Made by a program: the position numbers and the translations under genes
The notes under the pieces: generated by a model
Told to the model about the DNA's origin: nothing
The model's database searches: none
The model's input: the letters and a program-made list of their open reading frames with translations, nothing else
Shown here: positions 46,280 through 55,700 of the stretch, piece by piece
Numbering within the stretch: position 1 is the first letter of the stretch
How the letters are laid out: every line of letters starts with the position of its first letter
Assembly (NCBI RefSeq): GCF_019393635.1
Contig: NC_057862.1
Span: 412,280,169-412,344,168, forward strand
From: Dromiciops gliroides
Lineage: Eukaryota > Chordata > Mammalia > Microbiotheria > Microbiotheriidae
Length of the DNA: 64,000 nt
Direction: 5' to 3'

Positions 46280-46640
46280 CCATGTGCAGGACTCTGAGCT
46301 AGGCACAGGAAGAAAAATATAAAAGTGTGAAGATACATTTTCTTAATTCAAAAAGCATCTACTAAAGACATATTATGTGAAGAGCACAGCAGTAGACACT
46401 GAGGAAAGCTATAACAATACAAAAGACAGTTTCTGCCCTGAAAATTCTTATGGTCTAGATAAAAAGATAAGGCACACACATATGAAAAAACAACCAACAC
46501 AACAAAATAGTATACAAATGTCAAATGAGTGATACAAATTGCGACAAGTGTTTGGGGAAAGAGATCCCTTTTAGCTGAGGTAGTCAGAAAAGAGCTCAGA
46601 GAGATGGTATTCAAGCTATGCCTGTAAAGATAGGTGTTAT
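46280..46640 (-). repeat. L2 LINE, antisense
   Basis: CAAAAAGCATCTACTAAAGA, TCTGCCCTGAAAATTCTTAT, TCAAGCTATGCCTGTAAAG. Confidence 0.65.
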
Positions 46641-46644
46641 TGTG

Positions 46645-46810
46645 AGAAAATGTGGCACAATGCTAGATCTGAGTTCAAATGATCCTTATGAAACTTTCAG
46701 TACATTTGACTGTACGATAAGTACTTCATAGGTTACAATAAGGTTCAAATAAACTAATAGATACAAAGTGATTTGCAAACCTTAAAGTGTCATGTTACAT
46801 AAATGTCATT
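46645..46810 (+). repeat. MIR remnant
   Basis: GATCTGAGTTCAAATGATCC and TGATTTGCAAACCTTAAAG. Confidence 0.6.
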
Positions 46811-47840
46811 CAACTTCTGCAACTTGTCTTTTAATATCTTCCTTCACCTGTTCATCAATTTCTATACTCAGGTTAATTGAGAAAAATGTAACTTTTCATC
46901 TTCTGAATCTTCATACTCTCTCTCCCTGCTAGACTTCTTCAGGTACTTATATTGTCTCTAATTTCAATGTATCAAGTCACTGCTTTAGCCTTTTCCCCAT
47001 CCCTTTTCAATGCTGATGCTTTCAAAGTTTCATATCAACTCGTAGGTTGCTCCATACTACCTACCCCTCATCAAAATCTTCTGTCAGAATAAGCAATGCT
47101 ATACATATGTTCACCCAAAGGCTCCCATTGTTCTTGATACCAACACCAAAGTTGAGAGCAGAGAAGACAAGGCAAGAGAAGTGTGGACTTTACTCCCCAG
47201 GCATCCATTTCACCTGGATGGTTGGATTTACAGCACTGGCACAGCCAACAGTGATTTCACTGTGAATCCCTTAAGTGCCTCAGGAATTGCCCCATAAATC
47301 CAATGAAGGAACACTCATGTGGCCCCAAAGAGCTGTAGTGCTCATCCAAATGTTCCATTCACAAGAACTGAGCTTTTCTTAATGAGGACAACTCAATGAG
47401 TAAAATCTCCTTTAGGAGACAGAGATAAGAGTCTGTTGTGGAGCATATATTAGGTACAAAGATGGACTTCAATAGTGATTTTCAGGAGTTAAAACCCTGG
47501 AGAAATTTGGATTTCATGAACCATTTGACAGTAAATAGTACTGCTAAGTCACTATACTTGAATATCCCAAACAGTTGAGTTTTCAATTTATATTTGCTAT
47601 TTCTCCTTCTCAGAGACCACAAAATAATACTGACTCTCATCCAACAAATTTATTGCCACCTTTGTCATCAATGCTTTCATTTTTCAGTAGCATCCATTTT
47701 CTAAAGGACAAGGTAGGGTTTGATATAGCAGGAATTGATAGAATCTTAGACCTGAGCTCTAAAGACATGGTGGGAACTAAAATCAAAGGTGAGGGCTCAA
47801 ACATTCACTTGGACTAAAGGAATATTCAAGTCTTTTCAAG
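46811..47840. other. no gene or clear repeat recognised
   Basis: Open frames at 47047-47265 and 47575-47817 have no domain I recognise. Confidence 0.45.
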
Positions 47841-47844
47841 AGGC

Positions 47845-48604
47845 ATCATTAAGCATCCATTATATACAAGGCACTGTTTTAAGTGTTGAAGATACAAAGG
47901 CAAAAATGGAATAAATCCCTGTCCTCAAGCCTACCTTCTCCTAGTGGGGAGGAGCAATAATACAACATGAGGACAAAGTATATACAAAGTCATTTTAGGG
48001 AGGGAAAAGTACTAAAAACTAGGGGGTGGCAATAGCACCTAAACTGAGCCTGAAAAAAGCTAGAGATTCTAAGACATGAAGAAAGAGACATGAGAGAGAC
48101 TGCAAAGCCATTTAAGTGAGGGATAAAATACCAAATTTGGGAGTAGCAAGTAGGACAGCTTTGATGGAACAAGACATAAGTGAGGGAGGGTGGAGCCAGG
48201 GTGTATAGGGCTTTATGATAAACATAGGTATTTTATCAGAGACAATAGGAAGCCACTAATGGTTCTCAAATACAGAAGTGATATGGTCAGATCTGTACTT
48301 TGGGAAACTATTTTGGCAGCTTTATAGAGGGTGGATTGGAGATCAGAGAGCTGGGAAGCAGGGCAACCAATCAGGAAGCTACTAAGTCAAAATGAGAGTT
48401 GATGAGGGCCTGAACTAGGGTAGTGGTCTTGTGAATGGAGAGAAAGGGATTGGATGGGATAGATACAGGGGAAGCACAATTTACAAGATTTGGCAAATGA
48501 CAGGATATTGGGGGTGAGGAGGAATAAAAAGTTGAGAATAACTATGTTGGAAAATTGAGAAATAGAAGGATAGTGGTGCTTTCTATAGAAACAGGAATAT
48601 TAGG
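47845..48604 (-). repeat. L2 LINE, antisense
   Basis: CATTATATACAAGGCACTG, GTGATATGGTCAGATCTGTA, GGCCTGAACTAGGGTAGTG; continues after the nested SINE at 48792-48860. Confidence 0.8.
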
Positions 48605-48620
48605 TAGAAGGGTAAGTTTT

Positions 48621-48775
48621 TTTTGGATTTTTGGGTTTTTTTAGGGCAATGAGGGTTAAGTGACTTGCCCAGGGTCACACAGCTAGTAAGTGTTAAGTGT
48701 CTGAGGCCGGATTTGAACTCAGGTACTCCTGACTCCAGGGCCAGTGCTTTATCCACTACGCCACCTAGCTGCCCC
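48621..48775 (-). mobile_element. WSINE-type SINE, mixed subfamily, nested in L2
   Basis: 16-bp duplication TAGAAGGGTAAGTTTT (48605-48620 and 48776-48791). Subfamily A body with B-type CAATGAGGG 3' end. Confidence 0.94.
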
Positions 48776-48860
48776 TAGAAGGGTAAGTTTTAAGGGAAAG
48801 ATTAATTCCGTTTCACACATGTTTAGTCTATTGGATACTTATATGAAGATGTATAGAAGA

Positions 48861-49156
48861 TAGATAGTGATACAAAATGAGAACAGAGAGATGAGGGCTG
48901 CCTATGTAGATGTTATTCATTTGCATAGAAATACCATTAAAGTTGATAAATCATAGAGGGTAGAGAATTAACATGTCAATAGCATTACTCCTCTTTTTTT
49001 TTTCTATCAGAAAAACAGGGAAATGACTACCCTGATTAGCATCGAAGCTAAAATCTTCCAGGTTTCAGACTAGGATTTTCTCCATAACAAAGTATGTGTG
49101 CCTCCTATGTGATTGATGGTCAGTTTTAACTGATAGTGGTAAATGCTCCTATCACT
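48861..49156. other. no clear feature
   Basis: AT-rich DNA, possibly decayed L2. Confidence 0.35.
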
Positions 49157-49378
49157 GTGGTGTCAAACTCAAATAGAAATGGGGCTACTACACCTTTCAT
49201 AAGGATCCCTGGTGCCACAAACTGATTAAAAAAAAACATGTTGATATTATCTATTTTGTATTGTATTTGTATTTCTTTTGTTAAATATTTGCCCATTACA
49301 TTTGAATCTGGTTTGGCCAGGATTCAGGAGTGTTGCAGGGTTTCATTGCAGCCTCTACACAGCATGTTTGACACCTCA
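49157..49378. mobile_element. hAT-like MITE with terminal inverted repeats
   Basis: GGTGTCAAAC (49159-49168) is the exact inverse of GTTTGACACC (49366-49375), enclosing about 200 bases with no coding. I recognise a common mammalian/marsupial non-autonomous DNA transposon; superfamily by resemblance. A clean 8-bp target duplication is not seen. Confidence 0.7.
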
Positions 49379-49569
49379 GTCCTATAAGACTGCCCTATAA
49401 GAATGCCTACCAACTGTGGCTATTAATTTGGAAGCACTGATACAACATGGGGTACAATATACAAGTCTGACCAAATCATTATCCAACTTTTACAGTGATC
49501 AGAAACTGCATCTCTCCTTCATCTGAAAGGCAAGGATTTTTTCTGTCCTCTCCCCCTTAAGGCTATTCA

Positions 49570-50030
49570 TTGTGGAATTACAGAATGTCAGGGAAAGAAA
49601 ACACCTTAGAAATCATTTGATTCAAACTTTTCGCTTTCAGGTAGAGAACCTGAAGTCCAAATAGGGAAAGTGCTGCCCGTGATTTTATAACAGAAACAGT
49701 ACTAGAACCCAAGCATCTAGAATAGCTCCCAATCTAAGGTATTGGCTCTTGTTTAGATAATACCGATGACATGATTCACTATAGCTACTCAGACATCCCA
49801 CTGAAAAAAATCCCATTCAGAGCTTTAAGGATTACAAAACATTTTCCTCACATTTGAGGTAAACCGTACAAAAATTCCTAGTTTATAGATGAAAAATACA
49901 GGTTTAGAAATGCTAAGTGAATTTATTTTTTAAATTATTATTAAAACATCCAAGAAGGATTGAGTTTTGGGATTTAAACATTCTAATACCTGCACTTTTT
50001 CCACTACATCCCAGCATGGAGCTAACCCTA
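49570..50030 (-). repeat. two antisense MIR copies (about 49570-49750 and 49805-50030)
   Basis: First: GAATTACAGAATGTCAGGG. Second: ACAAAACATTTTCCTCACAT and GATGAAAAATACAGGTTTAG. Confidence 0.6.
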
Positions 50031-50099
50031 GGTTCTCAAAAGCTATGCAAATGGGGCTTAAGCTGAAAAAGCTTGCAGTGTGAGACTAGCAATGGTCTT

Positions 50100-50165
50100 T
50101 GTCTAATTAATTGCCTTCGTATCCCCAAAGTAGTACATAGTAGGCACTTAATACACTTGATTGAT
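50100..50165 (+). repeat. L2 3' end fragment
   Basis: GTACATAGTAGGCACTTAAT and GATTGATTG. Confidence 0.65.
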
Positions 50166-50313
50166 TGTCCACTGAGGATACACTTAGCTCAGGACGCAGA
50201 GAAAGGTTACCACCAAACCGGCTGACACTAAAGAGTTCTTTTCTTTTCTTTCTTTCTTTTTTTTTTTTTTTTTGCTACAGCAACTAACAAAAACAATCTA
50301 GTATATAGATTTT

Positions 50314-50456
50314 TTTTTTTTAGTGAGGCAATTGGGGTTAAGTGACTTGCCCAGGGTCACACAGCTAGTAAGTGTTAAGTGTCTGAAGCCGGATTTGAAC
50401 CCAGGTACTCCTGACTCCAGGGCTGGTGCTCTATCCACTGCGCCACCTAGCTGCCC
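50314..50456 (-). mobile_element. WSINE-type SINE, subfamily A
   Basis: 16-bp duplication with one mismatch (CTAGTATATAGATTTT at 50298, CTAGTACATAGATTTT at 50457). Confidence 0.94.
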
Positions 50457-50599
50457 CTAGTACATAGATTTTGATACCAGACAGGAGCAGATACAATAAG
50501 CCTATTTTTCAAAATAATGGTAAACACTGGCACTAAGAAGTACCTATGGCTCTAAGGGAACTGGTTTTCCCCATATTTCACCTATCTGTTAACCAACCA

Positions 50600-50945
50600 A
50601 GCTCATCTATCTGCTGTTCCTCAGACACAACAATACTATATGGTTGTATACTATACTGCATGGCTAGAATATTCTCTCTTCTTACCTCTACCTTCCTTCA
50701 AAACTCAGCTCAAATGTCACCTCCTCCTACATGAAGCCTTTCCTGATCACCTCAGTTACTAGTTTCAGGTCCTGCAATTACTTTGTATGTATTTTGTGTT
50801 TAATTATAAGTATACATTTTGTTTCTTCCAATAGAATGAAAGCTGAAGGGTGGGTATGGTTTCATTTTTATCTTTGTATCACTAGCACCTAGCAGTGCTT
50901 GGTACATCAGAGGACCTAAATAAATGCTTGCTGATTAACCTCTCC
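50600..50945 (+). repeat. L2 LINE 3' region
   Basis: CTCAGCTCAAATGTCACCTC, GAAGCCTTTCCTGATCACCT, CCTAAATAAATGCTTGCTGA. Confidence 0.82.
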
Positions 50946-50964
50946 CACACTTTGATGGAGCTTT

Positions 50965-51091
50965 TTTTTTTTTTTTTTTGGTGAGGCAATTGGGGTGAAG
51001 TGACTTGCCTAGGGTCACACAGCTAGTAAGTGTTAAGTGTCTGAGGCCAGATTTGAACTCAGGTCCTCCTGAATCCAGGGCCAGTGCTCTA
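50965..51091 (-). mobile_element. WSINE-type SINE, 5'-truncated
   Basis: The head is missing (ends at CCAGTGCTCTAT). Flanks TTTGATGGAGCTTT (50951) and TTTTATGGAGCTTT (51092) are a duplication, so it inserted truncated. Body mixes A and B markers. Confidence 0.92.
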
Positions 51092-51329
51092 TTTTATGGA
51101 GCTTTATTGCATGGGCTCAATATGTGGCATACAGCATCAAGAACTTATTTGAATAGGAAAGGAGTTAAACCAATCACAGTGAGAGTAAAATATAAAAGGT
51201 ATATAGCTAGAGAATTGTAATGGTAACCTCTTTGGTTTTTTGTTTACTTGTTTTAAGCCTAGTAAAGAATAAGCTCCAATATGTTGTGTTGTGTAAATTC
51301 TCTACCAGGATTTATGGGAAGACATGGAC

Positions 51330-51650
51330 AAACACCCAACAGAACCATCAATGCCTCCCATCTGTCCCCTCTCCAATCCAAACTCCACACAGCTACCAAA
51401 CTGGTAGTCCTAAAGCAGAGGTATGACCATGTCCTTTCCCTGCTCAAGAAATTTCAGTGATTCCCCCAGTACTTCCTCGGATAAAAGATAAACTCATTGG
51501 GTAAAGTCCTTAACAAAACTGGTTTTGCTCCCTCCAGAATTTCACATTACTTCCCACCATAAAGTCTAGTATTCCCATCTTCTATCTCTGTGTCTTGTCC
51601 AGGCTGTCCCCTATACCTTGGAAGTACTTACTCTCAGAATCCCTAGCCTA
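51330..51650 (+). repeat. L2 LINE fragment
   Basis: AGCAGAGGTATGACCATGTC, TCAGTGATTCCCCCAGTACT, CTTGTCCAGGCTGTCCCCTA. Confidence 0.72.
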
Positions 51651-51654
51651 CCTT

Positions 51655-51905
51655 GCTTTTAAAGGCAGCTGGTCTGGGTGGTCAACAAGTCATGGGTTCA
51701 AATCCTGCCGCTATACACACCAACTTTGTGACCCAGGGCAAAATCCCTTAACCTTTCTGCGCCCTAGGCACCTCTCGAAGTCGGTAAAATGCAAAACCAG
51801 TGCCAATGTATTGGCTGAGTTTCCAATAGCAAGGAAATCCAGGTCCAGAAAAATAACAAAAATTCCCTAGCTCCTGGAACATGGTAGGAGTTTAATACGT
51901 GCCTG
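51655..51905 (+). repeat. variant MIR-like SINE
   Basis: CATGGGTTCAAATCCTGCCG, GTGACCCAGGGCAAAATCCC, then an unusual 3' half with CTAGGCACCTCTCGAAGTC and TATTGGCTGAGTTTCC. Confidence 0.6.
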
Positions 51906-52020
51906 TCATGTAAATGAAATGCCCTGGTGAAGGAGGAAGTCCCCACAGCAGTAAGATCTTGAATCTGTCTATATATTGAAGTATATTACTTGCACAGCGA
52001 GGGGTAAATAAGCTCTACCT

Positions 52021-52213
52021 CAGGGATTCTTCACCTTTTTTTATTTTTTTTTCCTGCCATGGAACCCTTTGGAAGCCTGATCAAGCCTACGGACCCCTTC
52101 TCAGAGATTATATTTTTAAATGCATAAAACAAAATAGAGGATCACAAAGGAAACAAATTATATTGCAATGGAGTTTTCAGCATTAAAAAGCGGTTCCAGG
52201 TTAAGAGCCACTG
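52021..52213. mobile_element. hAT-like MITE abutting the POP4 CpG island
   Basis: The 5' end CAGGGATTCTTCACCT and the inverted 3' end CAGTGGCTCTTAACCT match at 12 of 16 positions; no coding inside. Its 3' terminus is where CpG-rich DNA begins. Confidence 0.65.
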
Positions 52214-52444
52214 CAGTGTGACTACCGCCCTACTTGGGATCACTCACTCGCAGCAGGGGAGGTCATCTTTCGACACCGACTCGCACTCCTCTTGTTAAGA
52301 GAGTGTCCTTTTCTGGGTCCCTACCGCGCTCCCTTCTCTACTCTTTACCCAGGTCTCTGAGTTCGCTTCCACAGAGGAGCGGAGCCTAAAGCTTCAGCTA
52401 CCTCCAAAGTTTTTTAAACAGTGGCGCCCCGAGAGGCGCAGAAA

Positions 52445-52454
52445 TGCGCATGCC
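52445..52454 (+). promoter_or_regulatory. NRF1-like site
   Basis: TGCGCATGCC matches the palindromic NRF1 consensus (YGCGCAYGCGC) except at its last base. It lies about 300 bases upstream of the POP4 start codon inside the CpG island. NRF1 commonly drives TATA-less housekeeping promoters; function here is inferred. Confidence 0.55.
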
Positions 52455-52481
52455 TTCACGCTCTGCGTCGGCGCGTTTGCA

Positions 52482-52504
52482 TGACGTTTTTTCCCCTTGC
52501 GTCA
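52482..52504 (+). promoter_or_regulatory. pair of CRE/ATF-like sites
   Basis: TGACGT (52482-52487, a CRE half site) and TGCGTCA (52498-52504, a CRE/AP-1 variant) lie 10 bases apart in the POP4 CpG island, downstream of the NRF1-like site. The motifs are seen; their use is not established. Confidence 0.45.
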
Positions 52505-52740
52505 TCTCCGGGCGTCTGCCAGCCCCCTGATCTTTCCCGTGTTCTTGAGTCCCAGCTTCCTCCTATCTTTTCTCTCCCCGTTCGTCCTCAAGTTGCGGCC
52601 AGGTTCGCGGCTTCGCCTCGCATCTCGCTGCCACGACAGGACAGCGTAGGACCGGCTGAAAGTGAGAAAAAAGGCAGCTGGAGGGGCCGGAGAGACGTCG
52701 TCGTGAGTGCGGCGCGGGCCTCGAGATGTCATCAGGCAGA

Positions 52741-52748
52741 GCCGGAAG
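52741..52748 (+). promoter_or_regulatory. ETS/GABP-like site near the start codon
   Basis: GCCGGAAG fits the ETS-family core (CCGGAAG) and lies between the two candidate POP4 start codons. ETS sites near the transcription start are common in nuclear genes for RNA-processing proteins. Confidence 0.45.
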
Positions 52749-52758
52749 CAGCTCGGGA

Positions 52759-52765
52759 ATGGAGC
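52759..52765 (+). CDS. POP4: POP4 coding exon 1 (start codon exon)
   Basis: Only seven coding bases, ATGGAGC, precede a consensus donor GTGAGT at 52766-52771. I chose this ATG because the product then lines up residue for residue with the human start, and because it has a strong Kozak context (G at -3, G at +4). An in-frame ATG at 52726 with a weaker context (G at -3, T at +4) would add the 11 residues MSSGRAGSSSG; no stop codon separates the two. A second GTGAGT at 52703-52708 could serve as a competing donor that leaves out both ATGs. The exon's 5' boundary cannot be fixed from sequence. Confidence 0.85.
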
Positions 52766-55700
52766 GTGAGTGGGGACCGGGCGGTGGGTCGGCCGGGGAG
52801 ACTTGGGGCCGGCTTCCTCGCCCTCGTCTTCCGCGTCTGTAGAAAGGCCAGGACGTTCGTGCCTTGGCCTTGTACCCTCCAGAACGACCCTACGCCAGCC
52901 CGTCCCCGGCCCGCTCCCCTGCCTATGTTTAATGAGGAGACTGTACTAGGCATATCTCTAGTCCTTCCTACCCATCTTACAGATGAGAAAACTGAGGCCT
53001 TGAGAGGGAGTTAACTTGCCAAAGTAAAAAAAGTAGTGGCTAGCTGAGACAGGATTTGAAAATTAGAAGACGTAGGGAGGGATGTGATAATCGTTTTGAG
53101 CTATATCAAGGGCCATCATGCAAAAGAGAAATTAAATTTGTTCTTGGCTCCGGGGCAGAGAGGGAGAAGTTTCAGAGACCAAATATTAGACCCAGTGGAA
53201 GAAAATGTTCCTTTCAGTTAGAGCTGTCCAAAAATGGAATGCTCGTAAGGCTGTGGATTTCACCTTACTGGAAGTGACTTTTTAGGAATATTCTTGAAGG
53301 GCCTTTTGATCATATGCCAGTCACATGTTATGACCAAAAGTCCTAACCATCCCTGATATTCTTCAGCTCCTGTATCCAGGACTCTAGTCTCTTGTCATTT
53401 GTTTTAGCTCTGACGTTTGCTTGCTACAAATCATTTCATGGTCTCTTCCAGCAAATGCCACTTGGGCACTTGTATGATCATCTCTCTTAAGTGCCACAAG
53501 GGAAAAAAAACCTTGAAGATCAGTCCCTGTTATTCTGGAGCTAAGACTACAGATAGAAGGCAGAGTGGATGTATAAAAAGAGAGGAAGCTGCCAATTAGT
53601 TAAACAATAACTTATTCTGCAGTTCTGGGTTCATAGGATCATAAACCGTTAGAGCTAGATAGGGGATCTAAAAGAACATCCAGTTGCACGTCACTTGTTT
53701 TACAAAGGAGGAGACAGGTTAAGAGACAAGAGTAAAGTTCAACAGGTAGGTTGTGATAGAGCTGGTCCAATCCAGATTTTTAATTCCAAATCCAGTGCAT
53801 TTTTCACTGCACCAAAAGTAGCGTGAATTTGGAAAATCATTTCCCTTGGCCACAATTTCCAGATTTGTAAAACGAGGGAATGATCTCCAACTTCCATTTC
53901 AGCTCATAATCTTTAATCTTACTAGCTAAGAACACAAGATGTATATGAAGGGGTCAAATAAGTGACAATAAGGATCACAAAGACAAGAAAAAGAACACCA
54001 GCCTGAGAATCCAAGAGACCTGGTTTTGAATTCTTGCCCCTCCTGTATAACTAGGAAAGTCACTCCACCTCTCTGAGCTTCACTTCTCTTACCTGTAACA
54101 TGGAAGTAATGTGCTTGTACAGCTTACCTCACAGGGTTGTTGGGGTGGAGATGTTATATAAACTGTAAAGCACTAGAGTTATAGAAACTTCTGGAGGTAT
54201 TCAGAAGAGGAAGCCATAACACAGAAGTGGATCAGTTGAGAGAGTGTGCCAAGTTTTATCAAAGGAGCAGTGCAAAGCTATGCTTGGCAAAGACTGAGTA
54301 ATCTTAGTGGAGCACACACCATCACAGGCTGTCTCCCACATCACTAGTCTGCTGAACAAAAACCCTATTTCCCATCCTATCCCATCTCTTTTCTAGTATA
54401 GTACAAACTGGCATATGGCCCTCTCATTAGCAGGCATAGTACTTGTCCTCAAATGAGTTATAACTATAGTGTATGTTTTCCAAACACAAACTTTATAAAG
54501 GATATCCCTTATGGGAAGCCTAATTTTTAAAAAGAATTCCTTTTATCAAAATTTCAATGCCTTTAAAAATCTGGCATTTATGGTCACGGTAGGATAGAAC
54601 TATTGTGTTAAATGTTATAGTGATAACCCACATTTCTATAATGCCTTCAGTTTTATAAAGCAGTTTCATCACAGCAACCTTTTGAGATAGAAAGTACATG
54701 AATAATTATATTATTATCATAATAATTATCCTCTTTTTTATAAATCAGAAAACAGGCTCAAGTTAGAACCATTTAGGTGCTCCAGTGAACAGAGTGCTGG
54801 ACCTGGAGTCAAGAAGAATTGAATTCAAATTCTGCCTCAGATACTTATTAACTGAGTGGCCCTGGACAAGTTACTTAATCTCTCTTAGTTTCTGTTACCT
54901 CATCAGTAAAATTTGAGTAATAATAAAATCTACATCCTAGGATTCTCGTGTGGATCTTTGTAAAGCACTTCAGAAACTTTAAGTGCTATATAAATGCTAA
55001 CAATCAATAAATATTAATCAGTAATCAAAAAACATTATTAAGCACCTACTATGTGCCAGGCACTGTGCTAAGTGCTGGGGTTCAAAAAAAGAAAAAGAGT
55101 CCTATCCAAGGAGCTTACAATTATTGATACTATTATTATTAAGTGATTTGTCTAGGGCTACATGGCTAATAAGTGAAAGAGCCAGAACTCAAAATCTGGT
55201 CTTTTGACTTTGAGTATTCCTACCCCTTCTCATGTACAGAGAGCCAACACAGGTGGACAGGCGTGAACTTGAGCAAGTCATGTGAACCTACTTTACTGGC
55301 CACTTAGATACTGAGTCACTTTTCCTTGAGCATCTAGCCATCCAAGCTACAGTAAAGAGATGGAGCTATTCTGATCCCACAGAAGTTTCAAAATGGTCTG
55401 AGCCCTTCAAAAGTTCAGTATTATGTAAATGTTGTAAATTGAACTGTAGTTACATTATGTATAAATTCATTAAGATTATTTTCTGCAGTTCTCATGTCTC
55501 CAAGCTCTGTGGCATACCACCTCTTAACATCCCTGAGATTAAAATGGCCTTGGAGCAAAATGAGAGACTGCCTGGAACCCCTGAAACTCTACTTCTCCCT
55601 TCCCTCCATATTAAATAGTTACCTTTAGATTTCATTGATTAGATGTTTTCTTAAATATTGGGGCCATGCTTAATGGAGGCCCCCGATAATATCTTTTTGG

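Larger units (their letters stand above)
52215..52920 (+). promoter_or_regulatory. POP4: CpG-island promoter of POP4
   Basis: This is the only CpG-dense stretch of any size in an otherwise CpG-poor window. It has runs such as GTCGGCGCG, ACGTCGTCG and GCGGCGCGGG and covers the 5' UTR and exon 1 of POP4. I see no TATA box at a plausible distance, so dispersed initiation typical of housekeeping genes is expected. It begins directly after a hAT-like MITE (52021-52213). No divergent gene is evident on the minus strand, although CpG islands often fire both ways. A long open frame at 52421-53014 is a by-product of GC richness. Confidence 0.85.

Noticed and set aside
52421..53014. Open frame of 197 codons across the CpG island
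   Set aside because: It is in a different frame from POP4 exon 1, runs through the donor site into intron 1, and is Arg/Pro/Ala-rich as expected from GC-rich DNA. No domain is recognisable.
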